Positions 1 through 11,904 of a DNA stretch of 64,000 nucleotides are shown one piece after another; positions within the stretch are counted from its first letter, which is position 1, and each line of letters opens with the position of its first letter. Below the pieces are notes generated by a model. It was not told the origin of the DNA. It ran no database searches and saw nothing but the letters and a program-made list of their open reading frames with translations. A program made the translations under genes and the position numbers. The stretch lies in the NCBI GenBank assembly GCA_006503535.1, contig QYRS01000014.1:186001-250000 (forward strand). The letters are read 5' to 3'. The DNA is from Arthrinium phaeospermum. Lineage: Eukaryota > Ascomycota > Sordariomycetes > Amphisphaeriales > Apiosporaceae.

Positions 1-244
1 GATTGGCTCTGCGCCATGAGGATCTTGCCGCTATATGCAGCCCCTTTTTTATTCATGCGGTTGGTTGTGCTGCATATGCCCATCCCCTCACTTTTTCGTT
101 TCAGCCCGATTACTCTCCGTTCCTGCTCCTTCTGTGTTGTCGGAGTAGGCAGCAGTTTGAAGCATCTATTGACACTATTTGTTCCTGCCTCGATTCTACA
201 TACGAGCACACGTATACTTGAAGTTGCCTTTTAGAACTGCCACC

Positions 245-3200
245 ATGGGACTGCGCGATAAGTTCTCCAAGCTCATGAGTAAGAGCAAAAGGAAGAAAAA
301 AGACTCCTCGACGACCTCGGACACATCCACAACCACCCCCGTGCCCGTGCCTGAGGTGGTGGCGGCCGTGGAGCCTCCGCCCAACCTCGACGCCGAGTCG
401 CCCAGCCTCTGGGATGTAGCGTACGACCAACTCAAGGCCCGCGACCGCACCCTCGTGGAGGAGTATGAGCAAGTGTTGCTGGCGAAGAAGCAGGGCGACG
501 ACGAAGCTACGGCTTTGGCGCTGTTGCGGGGGCGGCTCGATGACCGGCCCCTGGAGCGAAGGGCGCAGATGCGGGATATGGCGGAGCACAGTCTGCAGCG
601 CATGGCGGAGAGTCGGCAGGGGAGGGTTCTCGGGAAGGTTACGGAGACGATGTCGGTGTTGGTTAGTGTGAAGGGGGTTGTTGACTCGGCTGTGAAGTGA
701 GTATATAAATTCTTTCGTTCTTCCATTCTCTATGTACCGTTGCTGGTGGTGTTTTCTTCCCTTTTCCCCTATACATAAAACACCACCTGCATTCGGCCTC
801 AACACGGAGCTACAATAGCTAACATTCGCATCAAAGGGCCTCACCGGAAGCTTCGACTGTCTGGGCTGGAATCTGCTTCGTCATGCCTTTTGTCGAAAAC
901 CTGGCCGAGTCGACGGCCACCATGCAAGAGGGCTTCGTGTACTTGACATCCAGGATGGAGTACTACGCAGCGTTCGAAAGAGTCTTGTTCCGCCCGGCTC
1001 AGGTCTCTGCCAGGTTGGACGCGCTTGTGAAAGCGAACAAGCCGGATGTTGTGCGACTATACAGCCAGATCATCGAGTATATCGTTCAATTTGTCATGCA
1101 GATCCAGCATTCCAGAACCAATCAGATCCTTCGAGGCATGCTCAACCTGGACGATTGGAAGAAGAAACTCGCGGCGGTCCAGGAGACCGAGGCCCTGGTT
1201 GCTCGCAACGCGGAGCAGATGGGAACCGCACAGGGGCAAGAGACCATCACGAAGATTCGGGACGATTCCTCGCAATCGGTGGAGCTTCTCCAGTCATTTC
1301 TCAAGATCAGTCATGAGCACCTCTTGGTCGCCAGGCAAGACCGAGAGACCGCTACGAAAAGTCAAGAGATATTGTCCCAGCAGCTGGAGCTCTCCAAACA
1401 AGCGGAACAGAGAACGCTAACGCAGCAAGAGAAACGATGCCTGGAGATATTTACCAATGGCCAGCAGGACTATGTTGATTGGAAGCAGCGTGTCCCCAAG
1501 CGCCTTGATGGCACGTGTAACTGGCTCCTTCAGCATGGAAATTATCTGGAATGGCGGGCACGAACTTCGGGGCCCATTCTAATCTCAGCAGATCCTGGCT
1601 GCGGTAAGTCGGTGCTTTCGCGATTCCTGGTTGACGAGTTTCTACCCTCTACAGAACCACAGGCGACCATATGCTACTTCTTCTTCAAAGACCAGGCACA
1701 AGATAATCTCAAGCAGGCTCTTTGTGCGGTCATCCACCAGCTCTTGAAGAAGTATCCAACCTTTATGGAACTGAATACTGAAGGGCCATCGGTGACAAGG
1801 AGCCTGAGCTCTCTTTGGTCTCTTATGACTTCCATCGTGGCCCATCCAGGAGCTGGTCAAGTCATTTGCATCTTGGATGCCCTTGACGAATGCAGACAGG
1901 ATGACAGAAGGGTGCTCGCCGATCTAGTTAGAGGGTTGTTCGGAGGCCAGGACAGTAGCAATACCACCTTCAAGATGGTTTTGACCAGTCGTCCGTACGA
2001 GTCGATTATATCCAGTTTTGGAAATCTGCATCAGCACTTCCCCACCTTGCGAATTCCTGGAGAAACTCAACTCGCTGCCATATCCGATGAGATCAATATT
2101 GTGATCAAGCATCGAGTAAAAGATCTCAGCAAGCGTCTCGGCCTGAGCGATGGTTTGACGGCACACCTGGAGCAACGCCTACTGGATATCCCCCATCGGA
2201 CCTACCTTTGGATTCACCTGGTCTTCGACTATCTGGAAGACAGATCATTCAAGAAGACCGACAAAGGTATCGATGAGGCGCTCGGAACTCTTCCTGCTAC
2301 CGTGGAAGATGCATACGAGGCAATACTACAGCGTGCACATGACAAGAACTTCGCGTTTAAGGCGTTTTGCTTCGTGCTCGCGGCGGACCGGCCCCTGGGG
2401 TTACAACAAATGAACGAGGCCATCAACACCCAATGCGACACCAAATCGGCAAACGATCTCGATTTGGAGAGTCTAGACGATTTCAAGAGCACTATTAGGC
2501 GAGAGTGCGGCCTGATGCTTTCAGTCTACGAAAACAAAGTCTACTTTTTGCACCAAACAGTGCGCGAGTTTCTTCAAGCCCCAGAGATACAATCGAACGG
2601 TCACTTGCCCAACTCCATTGACGACAACCTGGGCCTTTGGCGCCACTCGATCCAGAGACAGACTGCCCACAAGGTTATGGCTGATTGTTGTCTAACATAT
2701 CTGAACTTTACCGAGTTTCGAGAGCTGGAGCATCAATTAATACCACACGCGCGGGAGCACCTCCAAGGTCTCATGGATCCATCGACCTACTCTCCGTCTA
2801 TATCCGCAACTTATCAGAACAATAGTCGCACAGTCGTTAAACGGTTTACATCGCGACTCAAATTATTCCACTATTGCGCTTGGTTTTGGAGTAAGCATGT
2901 TGTGGCATCAAACTGCCCATCTCTTCAAGTTGATGACCGATGCCGATCCATGTTTGACCCAGGCCTCATTGTGCGTTATCAACACAGGTTGTATGGGGTT
3001 CAAAGAACGTTCTACGAATCAGCTACAATCGCCCCTGAGTTACTATGTTTGGATGATCGAGATGGCGATTCTCAGCGCGTCAACATGCCCTACATGGCAG
3101 ATCTCGGACTTACTTGGCTTTTCAAGAAGGTCATGGAGGAGGTTGGGGGGATTTTGGATTTCAATGAGCGCTATACAAAATCCCCCTTGTGGGCTGCCGT

Positions 3201-4755
3201 CTACGGTGACCAGTGTGACCTTATTGAGTCTCTCCTCAACCTGGGAGCCGATCCACATGATCATTTCCGTGAACAGTGTTTGGCATGGCACGAGGAACCC
3301 ACATATACCTTTGCGTATTTTGTAGGATGTTACGCACAACGCCCTACTCCCGAAAAGGAGAGGCTCATATCGATGTTTGTCCAGAAAGGTGCCAAGCTGG
3401 ACAGCTACCCGAGCATTGACGCAGGAGCAGGGTGTTCCGACACCCTAAGCAATGTTCCTTTCATTAGAGCAGTGTTTGGTGGCACAGCCGAATCCCTTGC
3501 TCCACTCATAGCAATGGGAGCAGATGTGAAGTTCTTGGGCTGGTATGGAACAATTCTACATCTCTGCTGGAAAGATGACTGGCTTGACTTTTATTTTGGA
3601 GGTTCTGCCTGGAGAAAAGGGCTTCCACATGGGCCATCGGTCGGTTCGGGAAGAGACGAGGTCTCCAGAATTGGAAGTACCGATGTCTGGAAGCTTTTCA
3701 TCGATCATGGTGCTGATTTCAATGCCAGGAACCATATGGGCCGCACTCCTTTGTTTCATGCAAAGTCTGATATTATCAAGTTTCTGGTGGCCAACGGAGC
3801 CGACATTCACACACAAGATGACAGAGGTCTCACCCCTCTGCACCTTTCACATACTCCTAAGGAGACGGAGACTTATATTTCATGTGGCATCCACGTTGAC
3901 GCTACAGGTGGCTGTGGGATGTCCCCTCTTATGTACCTGTGTCATCACCAGGGGCGACCTCGTACCCCGGAGATGTTCTCAAGAGAGACTTTGGCCCTTT
4001 TGGTCAAGTTGGGAGCTGACACAACAGTCGTGAGGCCTAATGGCCAGACACTACTTCACTGTCTCGCCCTTCGCGACAATTGCTACTGCGTTGACTCTTT
4101 CGAGGTTCTGCTTGCCAAGGGTCTTGATATCGATGCTCAGGACGCCTCAGGCATGACGCCTCTCCATTGTGCCGCATCCAGTTATCAGTATTCCACCTTG
4201 GTCAAATTTCTGCTGGCAGAGGGTGGTGCCAACCCAAGAGTCCGAACATTTCAAGGCCTTACTGTATTACACCAGCTGACAATGAATTGGCGAAGAGGGG
4301 GCCAGGACGAACTGGAGAGGCTGTTGTCTCATTCAAAGGGTTTGCTAACGGCCAAGGACCATCGCGGGAGGCTCCCTTTGCACTATTCCCTGAACATCGC
4401 AACTCTTAAATTCTTCGTCCAGGAGGGCTTAGATCCGACGGAGCGAGACGCTGATGGGAGAACCCTGCTGGATACCGTCTCCAATTACTTAACGAGTCTA
4501 GAAAGTCCGCCAACGGAGGCGAAATCCGGCAACAATGTTACAGAGGCAAACCAGGAGGGTGGAAAATCGACGGCAGTCATGATTGATGACCCATATGAGC
4601 ATTTGCGACCCATTCCAAAGAAGTACGTGGAAAATTACCAAGAGAGGCTTGCTTCTTACATGAAGGGCTATGAAGAAGGGGATCTCACTTCCTTCAATGA
4701 GAAGTATGGAAACGACGAGGAAGATATTCGGAAATATCAAGATTCTGAGTCGTAA
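245..4755 (+). CDS. NLR-type protein: NACHT_N, NACHT NTPase, ankyrin repeats
   Basis: Two exons (245-696 and 837-4755) give 1456 residues. The 140-bp intron starts GTGAGT, and the join restores the phase and creates a typical NACHT_N stretch (ASTVWAGICFVMPF) that neither exon has alone. The start is a Kozak-like CACCATGG. Order: basic N-terminus (KSKRKKK near residue 14), all-helical NACHT_N domain to about 390, NACHT with Walker A (DPGCGKS, about 403), Walker B (ILDALDEC, about 495) and TSRP (about 532), a helical winged region, then about nine ankyrin-type repeats from about 930 to 1366, and an acidic C-terminus. Fungal NLRs of this build are thought to sense non-self or pathogens and trigger incompatibility or cell death; the ligand cannot be read from sequence. 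Cytosolic location is inferred, as there is no signal peptide or membrane segment. No frame breaks are seen. The ankyrin repeats are diverged, with no near-identical units. Confidence 0.9.
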
Positions 4756-6051
4756 CTTTCTGGTTAGATATGTTGGTGCGAGTCACGGAGTTATCTTTTC
4801 GTTGCGCTTGAGCTCTTTCAATCTACATGTTAATGGTCGAACTAAAGCACAGCTGGCTGGCCTTTGGATTTCGATGACTAGGGGTTGGGACAAGATTCAG
4901 GTCGAGTCATTGTCCATCTTACATTATGTATAGCAAAAGTGGTGTATCCTATCTTTCGACATTACCCGGATCTACGCCACAGCAACTGTCCATTCTGCTG
5001 GAAGCAGTGCGGATGGGCATTACAACAACAACCAAACTCAAGCCAATCTTAAGGGCATGATCTTAGACTAGGCTTGAGTTCCAGCTTCAGCAGCGATGAG
5101 ATGCACACCCCTACCTACTTGACGATGGGTAAAGCGGCCCGTCTCCTGTGGCCACTGTGCAGAAACTGCCCGCGTATTGACGATTCATTACTGACTTCGC
5201 GACGATGTCGACATACAAACAATATGCCAAGATAACCCAAATCCAAGCACCCGAGCCTTAATTCTGAACTTGCTCAGCCCTACTTAACCCTAACTATTCT
5301 AGCCGCTACTTTAATGGTTGAGATACCTTTGTTAAACTTTACTGAGGCCCTTTGATAATTTGCATATGCATTGAATGACGTGAGGAACTCCGCACTTACA
5401 TCAATCGAGGTGCTGCAAAGGGGCCGCGTCTTTGCCAGTCCGAATGCCGGTTTTGGTTATTGAGTTGTTGCTCTTTGCACCTAGTGAGCAGCTGTCTGGT
5501 GCCACGGGTAACAAAAGCAAAGTAGGCCTCTGTCGGTCAGATTGACACACGGGAGTCTGACACAGTCTCAGATCTTCTTTCGTCCCATTGGCTTGACATC
5601 CCGTGCCAAGCTGCAAGGGGGTTAGCAGCCAGCCACTTGCCCAGGTTCCTGCATTACCGACAGCCTATCAGATCTCAAACCCAATTGGCGGTATGGCTAA
5701 CTGTCTAGTTTGAACCTTGAGTTGAGCACCCGCAGTCGCCTTGTCTCACGCGTGCATATGCAGATGTTTACCGATGACCGGGCATAGAAACAAGAAGCAA
5801 AACTGGTATAGTAGTAGAGACGATCGCGCAGCCCCGGGTGCGTCAGTGACGAAATGCTTCGCCAGGTTACGTCAGTCAGGTTAGAAGAGAGAGAAGTGTC
5901 AGGAAGCGAAATAAAATAGGAATCTTTTGCGTATAAGAAGGCAACACAGTCGTGCGCAAGAATATTGAAGTTGTCCCCCATCGTCAGAACCACATCGTCT
6001 CTTACAACCAGTCGTCCCATCTGCAAAGATCATCCAACATAATACTTCAAG
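4756..6051. other. Intergenic region without a recognisable gene
   Basis: Open frames here are short, overlap on both strands and resemble no family. The first few hundred bases are probably the 3' UTR of the NLR gene. A TATA-like GCGTATAAGAAGG near 5928-5940, about 115 bp before the next start, is the only likely signal. Confidence 0.5.
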
Positions 6052-6666
6052 ATGCATACGCCCCAGCAAGTCGCCACTCACATCCAGGGCCTGACCCAGA
6101 TCGCACGCCCTCCAGGCCCCAGCCCAGTCCTCACCATGGTCAATGGCCGCTGATCATGGTCGGGCAGGCGGACCACGGCGCTGTCCCAGATGCAGGGCAT
6201 GACCGAGGTGCCCAAGGGCAAGGACTCCGACGCCATCTGCGACGCTTTCCAGGAGTTCGTGCGCATCCATCAGGAGCTGCTCAAGACGCTCACCGGCAAG
6301 GCTGGCCTCTTCTCGCAGATCCCCTTCGTCGGGCCCCATGGCCGCCGTGCTGCGCCAAGACGAGAGTATCACCCGACGTGAGTTCTCTCATTTTACCCCC
6401 AGAACCCCTGGCTGTCATGGCCCTCGAATCTGTCGTCGTCGTTCACACTGGGAGGGACCCCCGATAGCCATTTTCTGGTGGAAGGGAATGGATGCTCTTC
6501 TTTACCGACGCTAACTCATTATTATGTTGGTATCCTCCAGAGTCTGGCCTTCGCCCTCATCGACAACGTCCCATCCCGTGCCTCGGACCTCCAGACCGAA
6601 GCCAAGAGCTTGAGCGACACTATGGAAACTTGTATCCAGACGCACCAGGGTCTCGGCAGCTCGTAG
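6052..6666 (+). pseudogene. HsbA / cell-wall mannoprotein-like gene, broken
   Basis: Fragments in successive frames look like the fungal hydrophobic surface-binding / galactomannoprotein family: an N-terminal QQVATHIQGLTQIA piece, a PLIMVGQ piece in another frame (about 6150-6175), then TTALSQMQGM and DAICDAFQEFVRIHQELLKT (about 6180-6335), MAAVLRQDESITR after a third shift (6338), and SLAFALIDNVPSRASDL (6541-6663) after a probable intron (GTGAGT at 6378, acceptor CCAG ending 6540). The family normally has a longer segment between the PLIMVGQ and TTALSQ pieces, so an internal deletion is likely. No signal peptide is visible at this start. Members are usually surface or secreted helical proteins; some lack a signal. 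At least three frame changes make a functional product unlikely unless the sequence contains errors. The family call is from motif memory and is moderate. Confidence 0.42.
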
Positions 6667-7633
6667 AGACGTAATCTTGAACTGCTGCTCGGCCGCGTTC
6701 CGCGCTGGCTCAGGTGTGGAGGGTATATACGGTTTTCCTTCGGGGCTTGCGTACCGCGGCGGTGGTGCCTGGTAGCTCGAGGCAATCACAACTGAGATGC
6801 TTGGGGGTCGGATGGCAATATGATCGGGATGGGTGTCTCCCTGACTCCAACTCTGGTCTTGTGCTTCGGTAGACTATCAAACTCGGTGTCGAGTATCCGT
6901 TTTAGTGAGATCGCATGGGGGTAGAATCGTCTGAGGGAGGCTGTAAGGCATAAGAATTATCGAACAAAGCCTTACTCTATGTGACTTTGGTTTCTGTCTG
7001 TATGTTAGTGAGGTTTCTAGGAGGCAAAGGTAAGTAGAAGGAGAGAACAGTCAGGATCGTACCGTCGTCAATGGCTGCCAGTTATTGAGCCCTGGCGGCT
7101 GATGTCTTTGGCTGCGGTTCATTTCTTGTACCAACACACATTCCGTGGGGGACTGTAGATGGAAAACCTGGTTTCCCATGGAAGGCAGATATCAGATACG
7201 AGACAAAGGGAGTGAGGTAGGAACATGCCAAAGGAACCTGGGGAAGATGATGTTATATATGTGAGGTGGTTACTGCTAAGGTTGGTCTGCCTCGCGATAG
7301 GGCTGAGAAAGAGGTTGAATCTGGGAGCAGTATTGTCATCAATTAACCAAATACACCAATGTTTTCGTCAACTGACTGAGGGCACGTTCTTATCAGCCAG
7401 CCATTGGCACGTTGGTTGGTTGATTTCCTGAAAACACTGCCTGGGAAGTGCAAGCCCAACTTTCTTATTACAGAAAAAGATAGACCATCTTCATTGTAGT
7501 CACACACGCACGACAGGCCCTTGATATGCTCATATGTGATATGCCCTGAAGTGAACTTGTCTGTGGCATAAGACTGGAACACTCTGGGCATGGATTGTGT
7601 AGCTCGGTCCTGCCATTGTCTGTGGCCTGGATA
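6667..7633. other. Intergenic region, nothing recognised
   Basis: No open frame with family features on either strand. The sequence is of ordinary composition with no RIP signature. Confidence 0.5.
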
Positions 7634-7958
7634 TGTAGCTTGCCATGCCACATACGACGAGTACTTAAGGCATAATTAGAGGTAGAACTTGAACAGTCGT
7701 GCCTTCCTTATCTTGACGTGCCTGCTTGTTTTATCTACCCCGTAACTTGCCAAAACATATTGACATTCCCTTGACCTCAACCAAAGCGCATACCCATGTA
7801 GCATTGCCATGCCACATACGATAAGTACCTGAGGCATAATCACAGGTAAAATTTGAACATTCGGCGTGCCTTCCATCTTTTGTAAAGTGCCTGCCTGTCT
7901 TATTTACCCCGCAACTTGCCAGAACATATTGACAATCCCTTGACCTCAACCAAAGCCC
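7634..7958. repeat. Direct duplication, unit about 163-169 bp
   Basis: Two diverged copies in head-to-tail order. The marker TGCCATGCCACATACGA occurs near 7641 and 7808, and a TTGACCTCAACCAAAGC block ends each copy (near 7787 and 7956). Differences are substitutions plus small indels. No coding potential is seen. Confidence 0.8.
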
Positions 7959-7991
7959 TCCCTACTATCTCTTTCCCAAACATCGCCACCA

Positions 7992-8337
7992 CACCACCAA
8001 ACCACGCCCGAATCACGAAAACGTTCGCGCATCGCTCATCTGTCATAGTCGAAGGCGCACTCGGCTGAAGGCGGTTTTTTTCGACTCTTTTTGGGAGTTG
8101 GCGTTGACAGAGTTGACCTGATGGACCAGTCAAGCGTATTTCTTGCACATCACAACTTCTTCCCGCGGACCACCAAACCACCCCGAATCACGAAACGTTC
8201 GCGCATCGACTCATCTGTCATAGTCGAAGGCGCACTCGGCTGAAGGCGGTTTTTTTCGACTCATTTTGGTGGAATTGGCGTTGACAGAGTTGCGTTGATA
8301 TGGCAGTCAAGCGTATTTCTTGCACATCACAACTTCT
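7992..8337. repeat. Direct duplication, unit about 175 bp
   Basis: Two copies lie back to back (about 7992-8160 and 8168-8337). Each runs from a CCACCAAACCAC block through TCATAGTCGAAGGCGCACTC and a T-run to CTTGCACATCACAACTTCT. They differ by a few substitutions and short indels. Confidence 0.85.
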
Positions 8338-8741
8338 CCTCAACACGGGGACTACAGCACAGTGACTTGAGCACATCTACCGGCAGTGCAGCTCAATGTG
8401 AATAAATTGAATGATGTCTTCTCCTATGGGTAGTTCGTGACTGAGACACTCTGGTATTCATACGTTTGATTTGATTTCTATATCCGGTTTCTCAGTGATC
8501 TTATCTATTCCCGCGAGACGAGGGTTCGATTGTTACAGGCGGGCATGGCAGTGAGGCGCGCGTGTAGAATACGCATTTTGCTTCAATATCTCCTAGGTAT
8601 TAGCGTAGTTAGCTGGCGCGACCAGACCACAATGTAGGCCCTGGGGGTTTGGCCTGCCAGAGCAATAAACAAAAGACTGCCCGCGATTGTATTCTGGGTG
8701 ACCTCGAAGTGAGCGAGGCGCGTCTGCTAGCCACCTCCCCT

Positions 8742-9120
8742 TCGTCGAACAGCTGACCCTACTTCAGTTCTTTTTTCTCTTGTGACCGCCCTTCAACTCT
8801 CCCAAACCCTTCTATTCACAAGACCATTGTGCCCAATCTTTCCCACATTGGTCCCGAATTCCGCCCATAAAATCCCATTCCCTTCCCGTCTTTGGGACTG
8901 CAACTTCCCTTGACCAAGACAGCACACTCCTCGTCGAACAGCTGACCCTACTTCAGTTCTTTTTTCTCTTGTGACCGCCCTTCAACTCTCCCAAACCCTT
9001 CTATTCACAAGACCATTGTGCCCAATCTTTCCCACATTGGTCCCGAATTCCGCCCATAAAATCCCATTCCCTTCCCGTCTTTGGGACTGCAACTTCCCTT
9101 GACCAAGACAGCACACTCCT
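8742..9120. repeat. Perfect tandem duplication, unit 189 bp
   Basis: 8742-8930 and 8931-9119 read identically base for base, starting TCGTCGAACAGCTGACCCTA and ending GACAGCACACTCC. Identity in non-coding DNA points to a recent event, gene-conversion homogenisation or an assembly artefact. It lies in the probable promoter of the Myb-like gene downstream. Confidence 0.92.
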
Positions 9121-9136
9121 GTTCTTGATCATTATC

Positions 9137-9290
9137 TTCACCACCGCGCGCGTCTAGTTTGCGTCTACTCTACGTCTACTTCACTCTCTCCTCCAACTTT
9201 TCACTCATCACCAGGCGCGTCTGATTCGCGTCTAACCTGCGTCCTCTCGCGTCTACTTCACTCTCTCCTCCAACTTTTCACTCATCACCA
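9137..9290. repeat. Tandem duplication, unit about 77 bp, rich in GCGTCT
   Basis: Two units (about 9137-9213 and 9214-9290) share an exact 3' half (GTCTACTTCACTCTCTCCTC continuing to CTCATCACCA), and their 5' halves hold several GCGTCT/GCGTCTA hexamers. It ends 14 bp before the proposed start codon of the next gene, so it is probably 5' UTR or promoter. Confidence 0.8.
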
Positions 9291-9304
9291 CGCGCGTCGA
9301 GCTC

Positions 9305-10130
9305 ATGGTCGCCGTTTGGCACGCCGTTGACATTGACCAGGTACCATCATAATCCCCAAAGACCTTCCCTTGAACGCCCAACTAACAGTACGACAGGTCC
9401 ATCCTGACTTTGCCAAGCTCATGGGTCTTGCCGTGCTCAACACCGAGAGACAGCGCAGAATCGATTCGGCGATGGCAAGAAAGGTCAAGGCCGCCATCAA
9501 GGACTCCAAGGTCGCTCAGTTCAGCGACTTCACCGAGTCTGAGCAGATCGTCATGTGTCTCGCCTGGCAGTGTCTCGACCACAAGATCTACATCGATGTA
9601 AGTTTTATTACCATCGTTCCCTCTCTTCATGCGATCAATCTTTCCTCACAGCAAACGACTGACTCTCATGGCTGTCTTAGTACGAGAAGATTGTCGAACT
9701 GGGCATCGCCAAGACTACCAAGACGGCCAAGAACCGCTGGGGAGAGATCAGCACAAAGGTCAGGGAGAATGGTGGCACGTTCAATGGTCCTCCTGGTACC
9801 ATCGCCACCCCGGGCGCTCCCGCTACGCCCAAGGGCCGTAAGTCCACCAGCACGAAGCGCAAGGCCTCTGGTGAAGACACCATCGATACTCCGACCAAGC
9901 GCGCCAAGCGCGCCGGTCCTTCCAAGCTGTCTTCTGAGGACAACGAGCCCGCCGCCTCCAAGGCCCCCCTCAAGAGGAGAAGGATGGTGCGCTCGCTCTC
10001 CTTGCCATGGCTGCTGAGCAGCATGAGAACGAGGCTTGAGTTTTCTCTCGTTCAGCGTCCGGTGAAGCTCGTTCAGCGCCCGGTGAGATTCGTTCAGCGC
10101 CCCGGTGAAACTCGTTCGGCTTCACGCTGA
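9305..10130 (+). CDS. Myb/SANT-like DNA-binding domain protein with basic tail
   Basis: Three exons: 9305-9340, 9397-9597 and 9681 onward, with introns of 56 and 83 bp (GTACCA..CAG and GTAAGT..TAG). Exons 2 and 3 join phase 0 to form a SANT-like module (FTESEQIVMCLAWQCLDHK, YEKIVELGIAKTTKTAKNRW). A Lys/Pro/Ser/Thr-rich tail with KRKASGED, TPTKRAKRA and KRRR follows, resembling nuclear localisation signals. A nuclear DNA- or chromatin-binding role is inferred. As written the frame runs to 10130 with an odd tail of repeated VQRPV units made by the 21-bp repeats. One missing base near 9975 would give the more natural acidic end KDGALALLAMAAEQ stopping at 10039, so a frameshift there is likely. 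The first exon is short and least certain. Confidence 0.6.
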
Positions 10131-10146
10131 GATTCGTTCTGCGCCC
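10048..10146. repeat. About five copies of a 21-22 bp tandem repeat
   Basis: Units start TCGTTCAGCG or a variant at about 10048, 10069, 10090, 10112 and 10134 (the last partial). The first three are the most alike. They lie in the 3' UTR if the Myb-like gene stops at 10039, or encode its tail if it reads on to 10130. Confidence 0.8.
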
Positions 10147-11904
10147 ATTTGGGCTGAGGTTTTCTAGTACTACAGGATACGATGCGAGAGAGCATTGTGC
10201 CTCGGGGCTTGGTTTGACAGGGGAACATAATGGATGCCTCGCGGCATGCCTCAGGACTCTCCATAGGATTTCATGAATACATCCTTCCATAGCAAGCTTT
10301 CTTCGTAATTGTGTGACTCCCGTGCTGCATTCATTTCCATGTCCGGGTTCTGCGCCCACCACCGACTCTGCTCTCGAGGTCTTTCATTCGAGCCCTTCAG
10401 CGGCCAATATCTTTCTATTGCGACCTTCAGCGGCCACGTCTTGTCTTCTGCCACACCATCACGTCTAGACGTATGATGATATCTGCAACAAAATTCGAGT
10501 TCAATGCCTGACACCGATGGTCTAGTTGGTGTGCTGTGAGTCCGCTTACGCTTCATTGCCACAGTACATCTCTCTCTTCCCTGTCTCTCATCGCTCGCAG
10601 ATGCTACCGATATCATCATACGTTGTCAAGGGAACGGCCGCCAGGCTTGTTCAAGTAACCAGGTGCATGTGCGGAAACATGGCTTGGTTCGTAGCGCTCG
10701 GCGTGTGCGAGGCTTGGGAGTCAATGTGTGTAATCTGGTAGGAGGGCATGATGAGCCGGTACTCCTGTTACCGAGACGTCACGTGTTTAAATATATCGAA
10801 ACTGTCTTGGCGCTGCTACCGGTTATTACCACCCGTTACTGTCCGCCGGTTTCCCCGAAAACACCCCAGTCATAACGAAGTGCGGCCTCGACGATATTCG
10901 GGTAGAGGGTAAGTAAGTAACTCTTGCGCCACCGACACACGGCCGGATTGCGACCGGAAATAACTTTCACGCCACCGACACACGGCCGACTTACGACCGG
11001 AAATAACTTTTGCGCGACCGAAGCGCGACCGGCATTAGTTTCTTTAACGAAACAGCCGCTAAGGTTTCTATGAAGCTTGGCGATGACGGGTGAAAGAGAC
11101 ATGTGGGATTTCCGCCCATTGTTAACGCGGCGCGTCCCCCTTCTGTCGGCGTTGTCCCGAAAGAGGTGGTGCATGCCTAGGCCCAGAAGTTCCAGTGATG
11201 CATGTCCCCGCGTATCCCAAGGAGTGAGTAATAATACCAAACCTGAGTTGCCAACCTCATCATATCTGGTAGGCACAAAGACCCTGTCTATAGTTGGAAG
11301 TCCGCCCGAATGAACCCAATACCCTCACGAAACCAGGCGATGTTGCCATCCGACTGGCATATGACAACATCCACGGTGGAGTCTCATTTCCCGCACCCCA
11401 GACCCCCAGGACCCATCGTTTCTGCCAAGCTCGGACCATTGTCACTGTGGCCGCCCATCCTCGGCGGGGCCTTATCTGTCAACGAGTCTCTAAAGAATGA
11501 GGGACGGGAACTGTATCATCTCATTGGAGGAACTCTTTCTTGGCTCCCAGTCCAGTCGGGAGAAGCGCGAATCAGTACCGGGTCCGATGCGGGGAAGTGG
11601 GAAGTCGCTGCTATGCGGTCGACTCGTCCGCACCATCCTTCCGCTTTGGGCAACCCATCTTCGAGACCCCTGCGATTCTGGGGTTGCACATGTCTAACGG
11701 CCTCCCATCCCTTCAAGGGGGCAAGTCGGCGAAACCAACCAAATAACGGCCATGCGAAGCCCTCCCTTTTGATCCTACCCACCGGTGCCACAGCATGGGT
11801 GTGTGCTACAACGCCTGAATACTTAAGGTGATGTTCCCCTCGTCCATTTTACTCGATTCAAATGACCTGTTATGAGACTCCATCGCTAACCAAGAACTCC
11901 CACC
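10147..11904. other. Intergenic region with only short repeats
   Basis: No convincing gene. Several overlapping frames (up to 173 codons near 11310-11831) look random. A 12-mer CTTCAGCGGCCA occurs twice near 10400 and 10425. The 43-bp tandem repeat is listed separately. The last few hundred bases should hold the promoter of the oxidase downstream. Confidence 0.5.
10924..11033. repeat. Tandem repeat, period 43 bp
   Basis: GCCACCGACACACGGCCG begins at 10928 and 10971, and a shortened third unit (GCGACCGAAGCGCGACCGG) begins at 11014. Each full unit ends with GACCGGAAATAACTT. Confidence 0.8.

Noticed and set aside
110..844. 244-codon minus-strand frame at the left edge
   Set aside because: Antisense to the first exon and intron of the NLR gene, with no recognisable domain.
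5284..5294. TTAACCCTAAC resembling a telomere repeat
   Set aside because: Only about one and a half units, with no array.
11310..11831. 173-codon frame upstream of the BBE oxidase
   Set aside because: Pro/Ser-rich and overlapped by equally long frames on both strands, with no family features.
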